From assembly GCA_020638495.1 (NCBI GenBank), contig JACKIN010000020.1, positions 1 through 56,721 of the forward strand: DNA of 56,721 bases, written 5' to 3'. A program made the translations under genes and the position numbers. The notes below the pieces were generated by a model. That model was not told the DNA's origin. It searched no databases and worked only from the letters and a program-made list of their open reading frames with translations. The first letter of the stretch is position 1. Every line of letters starts with the position of its first letter. Shown here piece by piece: positions 24,461 to 33,901 of this stretch. The DNA comes from Geminicoccaceae bacterium. GTDB lineage: Bacteria; Pseudomonadota; Alphaproteobacteria; Geminicoccales; Geminicoccaceae.

Positions 24461-25495
24461 TCAGGAGTCCTCGATCTTGGCGATGCCGAGCTCGTCGCGG
24501 GTCTTCACCGCGGTGCCGAGAATGACCTCGATGATGTAGGCCTGCAGCGCCGTGCGCTTGCCCATCATGTCGTTGGCCACCTGGCGCGGGGCGCGGAACG
24601 GAAAGAAGGCCTTGCTGTCATAGACCTCGACCATCGAGGGATCGTTGACCGCGGTAGCGAAGGCGGCGTCGATCTTCTCGAGGATCGCCTCGTCGACACC
24701 CTTCCTGACCGCGATGCCGTGGATGTTGGTCCAGGGCAGCGTGGCCTCGAGGATCGGGTCGTCGACATAGTCGAGGATCGAGGGAATGGTGGTGCCCGCC
24801 ACCTCCCAGGCCTCGGGCGTCCAGGCGGCGAGGGCGCGCAGCTCGCCGGACTTGAGGAAGTTGACCGTCGGGGTGACGCCGACCGAAGCGCAGCTCGTCT
24901 CACCGGCCAGGACCGCGCGCACGGTCGGGCCGCCGCCGGCATAATTGGCGAGGCGGAAATCGAGGCCCATCTGCTTTTGCAGGTAGACCGCGGCGTTCGA
25001 CCAGAGCGAGCCCGAAGGCGTCGAGGCGATGGCCACCTCGCCCGGCTTCTCCATTACCGCGTTGACCCACTGGTCGAAGGATTCATAGGGGCTGTTGCCC
25101 GGCACGACGATGGCGCAGCTCGTGCCGCCCGACATCCAGAAGTCGAAATCCCGCCAGTCGTAGTCGATCCGGCCGAGGCTCGGATAGGCCTCGATCACGT
25201 CATTGGCGCCCAGCCAGAAATGCCCTGTCGCCGGTTGTTGCAGGATGTAGTCCATGGCCTGGACGCCGCCGGCACCGGACATGTCCTGGAAGGCGATGGC
25301 GCGCGCTCCCAGAGGCTGGCGCATCAGCTCGGTGACGGCTCGCGTGCCGAGATCGGTGGCCCCGCCCGCCGGTGCAGCCATGGCGATGGTGATCGGCCGG
25401 GTCGGCCACTCCTGCGCCATGGCCAGCCTGGGCAGAAAAGCGCTGCCGGCGAGGCCGGCCCCGATCCCGAGGGTATGACGGCGGGTGAATGACAT
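24461..25495 (-). CDS. tctC: Tripartite tricarboxylate transporter substrate-binding protein TctC
   Basis: A 344-residue periplasmic binding protein. The start at 25495 gives a twin-arginine-like leader, FTRRHTLGIGAG, then a hydrophobic stretch and cleavage near AMAQ. The mature start EWPTRPITIAMAAPAGGATD is typical of the Bug/TctC family. The GTSCAIVVPGNSPYESFDQW motif fits the second lobe. It is preceded by a sulfatase gene 71 bp upstream on the same strand. The ligand is probably a carboxylate. Confidence 0.92.
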   Translation of the reverse strand: MSFTRRHTLGIGAGLAGSAFLPRLAMAQEWPTRPITIAMAAPAGGATDLGTRAVTELMRQPLGARAIAFQDMSGAGGVQAMDYILQQPATGHFWLGANDVIEAYPSLGRIDYDWRDFDFWMSGGTSCAIVVPGNSPYESFDQWVNAVMEKPGEVAIASTPSGSLWSNAAVYLQKQMGLDFRLANYAGGGPTVRAVLAGETSCASVGVTPTVNFLKSGELRALAAWTPEAWEVAGTTIPSILDYVDDPILEATLPWTNIHGIAVRKGVDEAILEKIDAAFATAVNDPSMVEVYDSKAFFPFRAPRQVANDMMGKRTALQAYIIEVILGTAVKTRDELGIAKIEDS

Positions 25496-25566
25496 GGTCC
25501 TGCACCTCCTGTGCTCTGGCTGCTTCGTTGTCGATCCGCGACGCGAATCCCCTGATCCCACCACTT

Positions 25567-27108
25567 TCAAGCCATGCCGACCGGCGTCAGGGGTGGCTCC
25601 AACGCGTCGTCGGGTCGGCTGTCGATCATCGCGCTCAAGGCGCCCTGGACGGCCGCGCATGCCGGATCGTCGAAGAGATTGTTCATCTCGTGCGGGTCGG
25701 CCACGAGATCGTAGAGCTCGCCGGCCCCCGAAACCAGCTCCAGCGTCAGCCGGTGGGTACGCGTGCGCACCGTCCTGAGCTTGAGCTCGACACCGCAGCG
25801 CGACGCGTTGAGCTCCCACTCGTTGAGCGCGAACTCGCGATGCTCGTCGCCACGCAGCACCGGCAGGAGGCTCCGGCTGTGCCAATGGGCCGGCCGCTCG
25901 ACGCCGGCAGTGTCGAGGAAGGTCGCACCGAGATCCAGGGTCGAGACCGGGTCCTCGATCACCTTGCCCACGGGCACGCCCGGCCCGCGCATCACCAGCG
26001 GCACGCGCATCAGCCCCTCATAGGCCATCGGCCCCTTGAGCAGGAGCCCGTGGTCACCAAGCCAGTCGCCATGATCGCTGGCGTAGACGACGAGCGTGTC
26101 GTCGGCGATGCCGAGGCGATGCAGCTCGGCCATGATCCGGCCGACATTGTGGTCGATCAGCGCCAGCATGCCGTAGGTGTTGGCGATGATCTCGCGCAGC
26201 TCGGCATCGCTGAGCTGCCGCACGCGCGAGTACTGCTCGCGGATCTTCGCCAGATCCTCACGGATCTGCGGCTTGCCCTCGAGCGCGGCGCGGTGCCACC
26301 AGGGCCGCCGGTCGAGATCGAGCGTGCGGTGCTCCGGCAGGTCCACCTCGGCAGGATCGTGCAGCAGGCTCCAGGGGACCGGGCAGTCGAACGGGTGATG
26401 CGGGTCGGGGAACGACGCCCAGAGCACGAAGGGCTGGTCGCTGTGGTTCGCCTGATGGTCGTTGACATAGGCCACCGTGCGGTCGCCGACCCAGCTCGAA
26501 TTGTGCCAGGCGACCGGCAGGCCCGAATGCCAGGTCTGCGGTGCCCCGTGCGTGTCGGGTCCGACATTGGTGCTGAAGAGCCGATTCTTCAGGTCGCCGA
26601 GGCCGTCCTGGTAGTACCAGCGCTCGTAATGCTGGCCCGAGGGCGGCCGCTCGGGCGGCCACTGGTTGTGGCCCTCGATCACCAGCTCGACATGGTCGAA
26701 GCCCATATAGGGCCCGTTCCAGTCCTCGCCCCAGAGATGCATCGAGCCCCGACACTCAGGTGTGCCGGTCGGCTCGAAGGTGTGAGAGGTGGCGAAATGC
26801 GGCTTGCCGATCAAGGCACTGCGGTAGCCCGCCCTGGAGAGCCTGCCGGCGAAGCCCTGCTCACCGGTCGCCGGCGGCAGGTCGAGCCCGTTGTCGGCGA
26901 CGCCGTGGGTGCGCGGCAGGAGCCCGGTCAGGATCGAGGCGCGGGTCGGCTGGCAGACGTTGTTCGGGGTGATGCAGGTGGCGAAGCGCGTCCCCTGCTC
27001 GGCGAGCAGATCAATATGGGGGGTCTTCACGCCGCGCCCCTCGCAGCCGAGACAGTCGCCACGCTGCTGATCCGACGTGATCAGCAGGATGTTGGGCCGC
27101 TTGCCCAT
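25567..27108 (-). CDS. Sulfatase (Cys-type)
   Basis: A 513-residue sulfatase starting at the ATG at 27108, with GGGGGCG upstream; the longer in-frame extension lacks support. The FGE site is C52-Q-P-T-R56 in NNVCQPTRASILTG. N-terminal metal ligand is in TSDQQ (D13, Q14) and the C-terminal pair is in ASDHGDWLGDHG. There is no signal peptide, so it is cytoplasmic. A GGTTAT-type dyad lies 30 bp upstream of the start. It is followed by TctCBA, so its substrate may be the compound that TctC binds. Confidence 0.92.
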   Translation of the reverse strand: MGKRPNILLITSDQQRGDCLGCEGRGVKTPHIDLLAEQGTRFATCITPNNVCQPTRASILTGLLPRTHGVADNGLDLPPATGEQGFAGRLSRAGYRSALIGKPHFATSHTFEPTGTPECRGSMHLWGEDWNGPYMGFDHVELVIEGHNQWPPERPPSGQHYERWYYQDGLGDLKNRLFSTNVGPDTHGAPQTWHSGLPVAWHNSSWVGDRTVAYVNDHQANHSDQPFVLWASFPDPHHPFDCPVPWSLLHDPAEVDLPEHRTLDLDRRPWWHRAALEGKPQIREDLAKIREQYSRVRQLSDAELREIIANTYGMLALIDHNVGRIMAELHRLGIADDTLVVYASDHGDWLGDHGLLLKGPMAYEGLMRVPLVMRGPGVPVGKVIEDPVSTLDLGATFLDTAGVERPAHWHSRSLLPVLRGDEHREFALNEWELNASRCGVELKLRTVRTRTHRLTLELVSGAGELYDLVADPHEMNNLFDDPACAAVQGALSAMIDSRPDDALEPPLTPVGMA

Positions 27109-27137
27109 CAATTTTCGCCCCCCGAGAGCCGCTTGCC

Positions 27138-27156
27138 GGTTATCATACGTATTCCG
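27138..27156. promoter_or_regulatory. Operator-like dyad upstream of the sulfatase at 25567
   Basis: GGTTATCATACGTATTCCG: left half GGTTAT, seven-base spacer, degenerate right half ATTCCG. It aligns with the better dyad at 30243-30261 (GGTTAT-N7-ATAACC) and contains the perfect 8-base palindrome ATACGTAT. It lies 30 bp before the start codon, where a repressor would act. Confidence 0.4.
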
Positions 27157-27222
27157 GCCTCTATGCCAGCTTTGCAGCGCGCTGCGCAAGCCGCGACCGG
27201 CGCTTGGGGTATGCCTGGCTGC

Positions 27223-28698
27223 TCAATAGATCGACACCCTTTCCACACCCGCATCCGACGAGGCGAGCAGCGCGTCGCAGTGCTTGTGCATCAGCTCGAG
27301 CCGCAATTCGGCCAGCGCCGGATCGTTGAACCGGTTGTCGAACTCGTCCGGATCGGCCTGGAGATCGTAGAGCTCGCCGAGGCCCGTGCCCTGGTAGAGG
27401 ATGTGCTTGTAGCGCCCGTCGAAATACATGCTGCCGTGGCTCGGTCCCTCGCCCGTGGCCGAGCCCAGGGCGTCGTTGAACTCCGAGATGACGTGGTCCT
27501 TGTGGTGCTGCGGCGCCGCCTCGCCGGTCAGGATCGGCCAGAGCGAGCGACCCTGCATGTTGGCCGGCACAGGCAGCCCGGCCGCCTCCAGGAGCGTGGG
27601 AGCGATGTCGACCAGCTCCACCAGGGCGTCGGTCCGCAGGTCGGTCCTGGTCTTGCCGCGCCAGGACCAGATCATCGGCACGTGCACGAGGCCCTCGAAG
27701 AACCGGCAGCCCTTGTAGAGCAGGCCGTGGTCGCCGAGCGTCTCGCCGTGGTCGGAGTGGAAGACGATGATGGTGTCGTCGAGCTGCCCGCTCGCTTCCA
27801 GCGCGTCGATCAGCCGGCCGAACTGGGTGTCGATCAGCTCGATCATGGCGTAGTAGGCGGCCTTGACGATCCGGTCGTTGTACTGCTTCGGCGGCTTGTA
27901 GCCGGTGGTCAGCCGCTCCTCTGCCGTCAGCTCCACCTTCGGCATCGGGCCGGTCGGATCGATGGCCTCGGGGGTCTGCTGCGTGATGCCGGCGAAGGCC
28001 TTCTGGCGCTCGATGTCGTGCGGTCGGAAGGCCGCGGGCGGCAGCTTCTCGGGATCGTAGCGGTCGAGATACGCCTTGGGCGGATCGAAGGGCGGGTGCG
28101 GATCGAAGGGATTGAGCGACAGCATCCAGGGGCCGTCGCGCTCCTCGTTGATGAAGCTGATCGCCCGCTCGGTGATCCAGGTCGTCTGGTGCAGCTCTTC
28201 CGGCATGCCGGCGCCGCAGAAGGGCTCGATGCTGGCGTGCAGGGCGTGCGGATCGACACCCTTCTCGACCAGCCAGCGATGATAGGCATGGTGCTCGACG
28301 TCGAGGTCGGGCTTGGGATGATGACTCCACTCCCAGAGCCGGTAGCCGTCGTCGAACCGCTTCTCGTGCCCCTTGGCGGCCGTCAGGTGGAACTTGCCGA
28401 TCAGCCCGCAATCGTAGCCGGCATCGGCCAGGAGCTTCGTCACCACCGTCTCGCCCGCCGGGAAATGGGCATTGCCGTTGCGATGAACATGGGTCGAGGC
28501 GGGATAGCGGCCGGTCATCATGGACGCCCGGGACGGCGTGCAGATCGGGCTCTGGCAATAGGCGTTGTCGAACGCCACGCCACTCTCGCAGAAGGCATCG
28601 AGCCGCGGCGTGTTGATGTGCGGGTTGCCCAGCCGGCGGATCGTGTCCCAGCGCTGCTGGTCGGTGCAGTACCAAAGGATATTGGGCCGCTTCGTCAT
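27223..28698 (-). CDS. Sulfatase (Cys-type)
   Basis: A 491-residue cytoplasmic sulfatase. The FGE site is C53-T-P-S-R57 in SPICTPSRASMMTGR. Metal ligands include D13 and Q14 in CTDQQRWD and the HSDHGETLGDHG motif. The family lysine is in GKFHLT. Its start overlaps the stop of the sulfatase upstream by four bases, so the two are translated together. It resembles the sulfatase at 25567 in overall layout more than the one at 19031. Substrate is unknown. Confidence 0.93.
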   Translation of the reverse strand: MTKRPNILWYCTDQQRWDTIRRLGNPHINTPRLDAFCESGVAFDNAYCQSPICTPSRASMMTGRYPASTHVHRNGNAHFPAGETVVTKLLADAGYDCGLIGKFHLTAAKGHEKRFDDGYRLWEWSHHPKPDLDVEHHAYHRWLVEKGVDPHALHASIEPFCGAGMPEELHQTTWITERAISFINEERDGPWMLSLNPFDPHPPFDPPKAYLDRYDPEKLPPAAFRPHDIERQKAFAGITQQTPEAIDPTGPMPKVELTAEERLTTGYKPPKQYNDRIVKAAYYAMIELIDTQFGRLIDALEASGQLDDTIIVFHSDHGETLGDHGLLYKGCRFFEGLVHVPMIWSWRGKTRTDLRTDALVELVDIAPTLLEAAGLPVPANMQGRSLWPILTGEAAPQHHKDHVISEFNDALGSATGEGPSHGSMYFDGRYKHILYQGTGLGELYDLQADPDEFDNRFNDPALAELRLELMHKHCDALLASSDAGVERVSIY

Positions 28699-30152
28699 GC
28701 CACGATCTCCGCTTTCCCACCGGGCGGCGGGGTGTAGACGAGGAGGCCTTCCTGCTCCACGGCCTCCCGACCGCCCCAGAATTCCACTTTCGCCCGCTGA
28801 TCGGCCTTGGCCCGCGCATCGACCGCCTCGGGATCGCAGATCCGGCGCAGGAGTGCTTCGAGCCGTGCCACCTCCGGATGGTCCGGCCCGAGATCCGAGA
28901 GCTCGTCGGGATCCGCCTCGAGCTCGAAGAGCTGCGAGGGCATGCCGACATGGTAGATCAGCTTGAGGTCGCCATCGCGCAGCATGAAGCTGCCCGCCTT
29001 CGAGCCGGCCGCGTGATACTCGGCAAAGCCCTGGACGGCTGCCTCCTCACCCTGCAGGGCCGGAAAGAGCGAGCGGCCGGGCAGGTCGTCGTCCGCGGCC
29101 TCGAGCCGGCCGCCGACGGCCTCGGCGATGGTCGGATAGAGATCGACATGGCCCGCGATCTGCGCCACTCGCCGGCCCTCGGGAATGCCCGGCCCGGCCA
29201 TGACCAGCGGCACGCCGATCGAGCCCTCGTAGAGGCAGCTCTTGCCGAGGAGCCCGTTCTGGCCGGCGAGATCGCCGTGATCGCTCGTGTAGAGGACGCG
29301 CGTGTCCTGCGCGAGGCCCGCTTCCTCGAGGCCCTCGAGCAGCTTGCCGATCTCGGTGTCGAGATGGGCGATCAGCGCCAGGTAGCCCGCCTGGATGCGC
29401 CGCATCTGCGCCTCGTCGATCAGCGGGCCGGTGTCCATGATGTGTCGGAGATGCCGGTCGGCGGGGTGCTCGCTCCGCTCTTCCGGGCGCCAGCCGGTCG
29501 GCAGCCGCACGCCCGCCTCGTCGATGCCTTCCCAGAACTCGGCCGGCACCGAGAAGGGCGGGTGCGGGCTCGGGTAGGAGACGAAGAGCACGAAGGGCTT
29601 GTCGCCCCCGCGCCGCCGGCGCTCGGCGAGCCATTCGATCGCACTCTCGGTGATCTCGCGGTCGAACGGCTGGTACGGTGCCTCGCCGACGCCGGAGCGC
29701 TCCATGTAGAGCTCGAACTGCCCCTTGTTGACAGGCTCGCCGTCGAAGCCCCGAAGCAGCATGGACACGCCACCCTTGCCGTTCAGGATGTGCATGGCCA
29801 GCCGCTCCTCGGAGAAGCCGTTGTCGTCCTCGGTGGCTCGAAAATGCAGCTTGCCGACGGACACCACCTCATGGCCCTGGTCGCGGAGCCGGCGCATCCA
29901 GGACGTCACCCGCCCGTCATAGGTGATGGCGTTGTCCCAATAGCCCGTCTGGTGCGGAAAGCGGCCGGTCGCCAAAGCGGCCCGTGACGGGCAGCAGAGC
30001 GGGCTCGACGCGTAGGCGGCATCGAACACCACGCCTCTGGTCGCGAGGCCGTCGAGATTGGGTGTCACCGCCTGCGGATGGCCGTAGGCACCTGAAAACG
30101 CGCGGTTGTGATTGTCGGAGAGGATGAACAGCAGGTTCTTCGGCTCGATCAT
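28695..30152 (-). CDS. Sulfatase (Cys-type), first gene of the sulfatase-Tct-FGE run
   Basis: A 485-residue cytoplasmic sulfatase. The start at 30152 is chosen over the longer frame because GGGGGAA and AGGAA precede it. The FGE site reads SPLCCPSR: C53 is the modified residue, with another Cys at the x position. Metal ligands include D13 and N14 in LSDNHN and the TSDHGDLAG motif. GKLHFR carries the family Lys. It is divergent from the importer at 30324; the 171-bp gap contains a GGTTAT-N7-ATAACC dyad. This promoter probably drives the whole minus-strand run down to 20493. Confidence 0.93.
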   Translation of the reverse strand: MIEPKNLLFILSDNHNRAFSGAYGHPQAVTPNLDGLATRGVVFDAAYASSPLCCPSRAALATGRFPHQTGYWDNAITYDGRVTSWMRRLRDQGHEVVSVGKLHFRATEDDNGFSEERLAMHILNGKGGVSMLLRGFDGEPVNKGQFELYMERSGVGEAPYQPFDREITESAIEWLAERRRRGGDKPFVLFVSYPSPHPPFSVPAEFWEGIDEAGVRLPTGWRPEERSEHPADRHLRHIMDTGPLIDEAQMRRIQAGYLALIAHLDTEIGKLLEGLEEAGLAQDTRVLYTSDHGDLAGQNGLLGKSCLYEGSIGVPLVMAGPGIPEGRRVAQIAGHVDLYPTIAEAVGGRLEAADDDLPGRSLFPALQGEEAAVQGFAEYHAAGSKAGSFMLRDGDLKLIYHVGMPSQLFELEADPDELSDLGPDHPEVARLEALLRRICDPEAVDARAKADQRAKVEFWGGREAVEQEGLLVYTPPPGGKAEIVA

Positions 30153-30242
30153 TTCCTGGTTCCCCCGCTGTTCGTCGACGCCACGCAATGGGGCGACATA
30201 ACCGATTTCGGCCGTTCTGGTGAAGCTCCGACATTGCCCAGC

Positions 30243-30261
30243 GGTTATGATTTCGATAACC
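30243..30261. promoter_or_regulatory. Operator-like dyad between sulfatase and dual-binding-protein importer
   Basis: GGTTATGATTTCGATAACC: perfect six-base arms GGTTAT and ATAACC, seven-base spacer. An extra half-site, ATAACC with the same GATTTCG neighbour, lies at about 30198. It sits centrally in the divergent gap 30153-30323 and could control both directions. The regulator is not encoded nearby; LacI or GntR families are candidates. Confidence 0.5.
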
Positions 30262-30323
30262 TCGTTCTAGAGCAAAATGGGCCCGGGAGATGTCGGGCGC
30301 CCTCAGAGGGAGGCGAGAAACGT

Positions 30324-31604
30324 ATGCCGATGACCATTCGCGGTCTGGCGCTGGCCGCCATGGCCACCACCTGCTTCTATGGCAGCGTGGCGGCAGCCGA
30401 CACCGAGCTGACCTTCCGCTACGCCTATGACAATGTCGACGAGATCCAGGCCGGGCTCGACCGGTTCGAGGAGCTCAACCCGGGCATCACGGTCACCATG
30501 GAGCGCGTCGCCTTCAAGGACGCGCGCGACCAGCTCATCCGCGAGGGGGCGGCGGGCGCCGGGCCCGATGTCGCCCATCTGGCCTTCGTCTGGATCAAGG
30601 ATCTGGGCACGGCCGGGGCCTGCATGCCGCTCAACGAGCTGATCGAGGAGCACGGCATCGGCGAGAACGGCTTTCAGGATTTCATCGCCACCGACCTCGT
30701 GCTCGGCGACGACGAGGAGACCATCTACGGCGTGCCCTTCGCCACCGACACCTGGGGGATGATCTACAACACCGAGATCATGAAGGAAGCGGGCATCGAG
30801 AAGGTGCCCGAGACCTGGGAGGAGCTGCTCGAGGCCAGCCGCAAGGCCAAGGCGATCGGCAAGATCGGCTTCGGCTTCGCCGCCGGCACCTCGGCCGCCA
30901 ACACGATCTGGTTCCTCGCCAACTTCAACTGGTGGTCCGACGGCGGCACGCTGGTCGAGAGCGACGGGGCCGGCGGCTACCGGCTCGGCATCTCGGCCGA
31001 CCAGGTCGCCAGCGTCATCGACTACTACAAGACCTATCTCGACGAGGACCTGACCGTCCCGGGGGCCCTCGCCATGGATGCCTGGAACGACCCGACGATC
31101 CTCGAGCAGATGATCGCCGGCGACATGTTCGCCACCTCCGTCCCGGTCTTCACCGCGGTCCAGATCTTCGACCAGTGGCGCGAGCGCAACCCGGAGAAGG
31201 AGCTGCCGTTCACGACGGCCATGACGCCGCACGGCTCGGGCAAGCCGACCACGCATCTCGGCGGCCAGTCGCTCTGCGTCAACGCCAACACCGACTACCC
31301 GGAAGAAAGCTGGAAGCTGATGCAGTGGCTCAATTCCTGGGAGTTCTTCGAGAACTACAACACCGGCTATTACCCGGCGCAGCAGGCGCTCCTGGTCAAG
31401 AAGCCGTTCCCGGCCGAGATGACGGGCTTTCAGAAGCAGTTCTCGGAAGGTGCCCGGAGCTGGGGTCCCTACGCCCGCGGCCCGGCGGCCATCGGTGCGA
31501 TGTGGAACCAGACCTCGCGCAGCTTCGGCGCCGCCTTCATCGGCGAGAAGACGTCGAAGGAGGCGGCCGACGAGCTGCTCGCCTTCGTCCAGGGTCTGCT
31601 CTGA
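30324..31604 (+). CDS. Sugar ABC transporter substrate-binding protein, tandem copy 1
   Basis: A 426-residue family 1 solute-binding protein with a Sec signal peptide (MATTCFYGSVAAA, cleavage near residue 24). The mature part starts DTELTFRYAYDNVDEIQAG. GAGGGAGG lies upstream of the ATG. It is followed by a second, clearly related binding protein that shares long identical stretches such as FKDAR, WIKDLGTAGAC, NFNWWSDGG and MTPHGSGKPTTHLGGQS. The two share one permease pair. The duplication could widen ligand range. Confidence 0.92.
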   Translation: MPMTIRGLALAAMATTCFYGSVAAADTELTFRYAYDNVDEIQAGLDRFEELNPGITVTMERVAFKDARDQLIREGAAGAGPDVAHLAFVWIKDLGTAGACMPLNELIEEHGIGENGFQDFIATDLVLGDDEETIYGVPFATDTWGMIYNTEIMKEAGIEKVPETWEELLEASRKAKAIGKIGFGFAAGTSAANTIWFLANFNWWSDGGTLVESDGAGGYRLGISADQVASVIDYYKTYLDEDLTVPGALAMDAWNDPTILEQMIAGDMFATSVPVFTAVQIFDQWRERNPEKELPFTTAMTPHGSGKPTTHLGGQSLCVNANTDYPEESWKLMQWLNSWEFFENYNTGYYPAQQALLVKKPFPAEMTGFQKQFSEGARSWGPYARGPAAIGAMWNQTSRSFGAAFIGEKTSKEAADELLAFVQGLL

Positions 31605-31657
31605 GCAAACGGCCCGACGAGCGCGCCCGAGAGGCACACGAGCAGGGAAGCTGGACG

Positions 31658-32950
31658 ATGATCAGGAGAAACGCGCATATGCTGGCCACGGCGCTCTTGG
31701 GCGCGGGCGCCCTCGGCGCCCTCTGGACGGGTGCGGCCCGGGCCGACACGGAGCTGACCTTTCGCTACCTCCTCGACAATGTCGACGAGATCCAGGCCGG
31801 CCTCGACCAGTTCGAGGCCGACAATCCCGGCATCACCGTCACCATGGAGCGGATGTCCTTCAAGGACGCGCGTGACCAGTTCATCCGCGAGACGGCGACC
31901 GGCGCCGGGCCGGACCTGCAGCACTCGGCCTTCGTCTGGATCAAGGACCTGGGCACCGCCGGGGCCTGCCTGCCGCTGAACGACATCATCGCGGCCGAGG
32001 GCATCGGCGAGGTCGGGTTCGAGGACTTCGTCGCCACCGATCTCGTCTACGGCGACGATCGCGAGACGATCTACGGCGTGCCCTATGCCACCGACACCTG
32101 GGCCATGGTCTACAACACGGACGTCATGGCGGAAGCCGGCATCGAGGCGGTGCCCGAGACCTGGGACGACCTCCTGGAGGCGAGCCGCAAGGTCAAGGAG
32201 ATCGGCAAGATCGGCTTCGGCTTCGCCGCCGGCACGTCGGCCGCCAACTCCATCTGGTTCCTCGCCAACTTCAACTGGTGGTCGGACGGTGGCTCGCTCG
32301 TGGTCGACGACGGGAAGGGCGGCTACGAGGTCGGCATCACCGCCGACCAGGTCGCCGGCGTCATCGACTACTACAAAACCTATCTCGACGAGGACCTGAC
32401 CATTCCCGGAAGCCTCGGCATCTCGGCCTGGGACGACCCGGCCATCCTCGAGCCGATGCTCAGCGGCGAGCAGCTCGCGGCGCTCCTGCCGGTCACCACC
32501 GCCCGGTCGATGATCGCCCAGTGGCGCGAGCGCAACCCGGGCGAGGAGCTGCCCTTCACGACCGCCATGACACCGCACGGCTCGGGCAAGCCGACGACGC
32601 ATCTCGGCGGCCAGTCGATGTGCATCAACGCCAACACCGAGCACCTCGAGGAGACCTGGAAGCTGATGCAGTGGCTCAACTCCTGGGAGTTCTTCGAGAA
32701 GTACAACACCGGCTGGTACCCGGCGCAGAAGGCGCTGCTGGCGAGGAAACCCTTCCCGGCGGAGATGGAGGGGTTCCAGAAGCAGTTCACGGATGGTGCA
32801 CGGAGCTGGGGGCCCTACGCGCTCGGCCCGGCGGCCATCGCCAACATGTGGAACCAGACCTCGCGCAGCTTCGGCGCCGCCTTCATCGGCGAGAAGACCT
32901 CCGAGGAAGCAGCGCAGGAGCTGGTGGATTACGTCGACAACCTGCTCTAA
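31658..32950 (+). CDS. Sugar ABC transporter substrate-binding protein, tandem copy 2
   Basis: A 430-residue paralogue of the gene just upstream, 53 bp away. Its signal peptide has a different sequence (MLATALLGAGALGALWTGAARA) but the mature proteins align without large gaps. The start at 31658 follows a GGGAAG site; the Met at 31679 is an alternative. Differences cluster in the middle, for example SAWDDPAILEPMLSGEQLAALLPVTTARS against MDAWNDPTILEQMIAGDMFATSVPVFTAV. That part may face the ligand. The stop is directly followed by the GTG of the permease. Confidence 0.92.
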   Translation: MIRRNAHMLATALLGAGALGALWTGAARADTELTFRYLLDNVDEIQAGLDQFEADNPGITVTMERMSFKDARDQFIRETATGAGPDLQHSAFVWIKDLGTAGACLPLNDIIAAEGIGEVGFEDFVATDLVYGDDRETIYGVPYATDTWAMVYNTDVMAEAGIEAVPETWDDLLEASRKVKEIGKIGFGFAAGTSAANSIWFLANFNWWSDGGSLVVDDGKGGYEVGITADQVAGVIDYYKTYLDEDLTIPGSLGISAWDDPAILEPMLSGEQLAALLPVTTARSMIAQWRERNPGEELPFTTAMTPHGSGKPTTHLGGQSMCINANTEHLEETWKLMQWLNSWEFFEKYNTGWYPAQKALLARKPFPAEMEGFQKQFTDGARSWGPYALGPAAIANMWNQTSRSFGAAFIGEKTSEEAAQELVDYVDNLL

Positions 32951-33901
32951 GTGCCGGCTGATCCCGTGAGCAGCACAACCATGCCGACCGCCCGCGGGAT
33001 CAGGGGGGAAAGGCCGTTCATCGTCTTCATGCTGGTGCCGGCCTTCTTCTTCCTCCTCATGTTCTACGTCTATCCGACCCTCTTCAATCTCGAGGTCAGC
33101 TTCACCGACCTCTCGCTCTTCGGCCTGAAGCAGGGCGGCGAGTGGATCGGCATCGCCAACTATGTCGAGCTGGTGACCAGCGACGACTTCCACCGCGTCG
33201 TCTTCAACACCGTCGTCTGGCTCACCGTGGTGGGCGTCGCCGTCCGCATCGTGCTCGGCCTCGGCCTCGCCCTCCTCCTCGACTCGAAGGTGCTGGACAA
33301 GTACCGGCTCAAGACCATCAGCCGCGTCCTGCTCCTGGTGCCCTGGGCGACGCCGCCGATCGTCGCCATCGTCTCCTGGCGCTGGCTCCTGAACCCGCAG
33401 CTCGGCGACATCAACAAGCTGCTCTTGGGTCTCGGCATCGTCGAGCAGCCGATCGCCTTCCTCTCGGAAGCGGCCTGGGTCTGGCCGGCGCTGATCACCA
33501 TCATCACCTGGAACACGCTGCCGCTGGTGGCGCTCTCCTTCCTCGCCGCCCTGCAGTCGCTGCCGTCGGAGCTCCTGGAAGCGGCCGAGATCGACGGGGC
33601 CGGCCGCTGGCAGCGGCTGCGCTACGTCATCATCCCGCATCTCAAGCCGGCGATCATCGTCATGACGCTGATGTCCACGTTCTGGACCTTCAACAACTTC
33701 GTCTATGTCTGGCTGACCACCGCCGGCGGGCCCGGGCTCTACACCAACGTCATGGCGACCGAGGTCTACATCAAGGCCTTCATCGACGGCCGCATGGGCT
33801 ACAGCTCGGCCGTTGGCGTGGTCATGGCGACGCTGATGGTCGCCTTCGGCATGGTCTATCTCCGCTTCATCGCCCAGCGCGAGTTCAAGGAGGTGTTCTG
33901 A
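32951..33901 (+). CDS. Sugar ABC transporter permease, MalF/UgpA type
   Basis: A CUT1 permease of up to 316 residues. The start is uncertain: GTG at 32951 directly after the previous stop, GTG at 32966 or ATG at 32981; none has a good ribosome site. Six or so hydrophobic segments start at FIVFMLVPAFFFLLMFYVY. The EAA loop is LEAAEIDGAG with YVIIPHLKP near residues 212-240. The TGA overlaps the next ATG by one base. Confidence 0.9.
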   Translation: MPADPVSSTTMPTARGIRGERPFIVFMLVPAFFFLLMFYVYPTLFNLEVSFTDLSLFGLKQGGEWIGIANYVELVTSDDFHRVVFNTVVWLTVVGVAVRIVLGLGLALLLDSKVLDKYRLKTISRVLLLVPWATPPIVAIVSWRWLLNPQLGDINKLLLGLGIVEQPIAFLSEAAWVWPALITIITWNTLPLVALSFLAALQSLPSELLEAAEIDGAGRWQRLRYVIIPHLKPAIIVMTLMSTFWTFNNFVYVWLTTAGGPGLYTNVMATEVYIKAFIDGRMGYSSAVGVVMATLMVAFGMVYLRFIAQREFKEVF

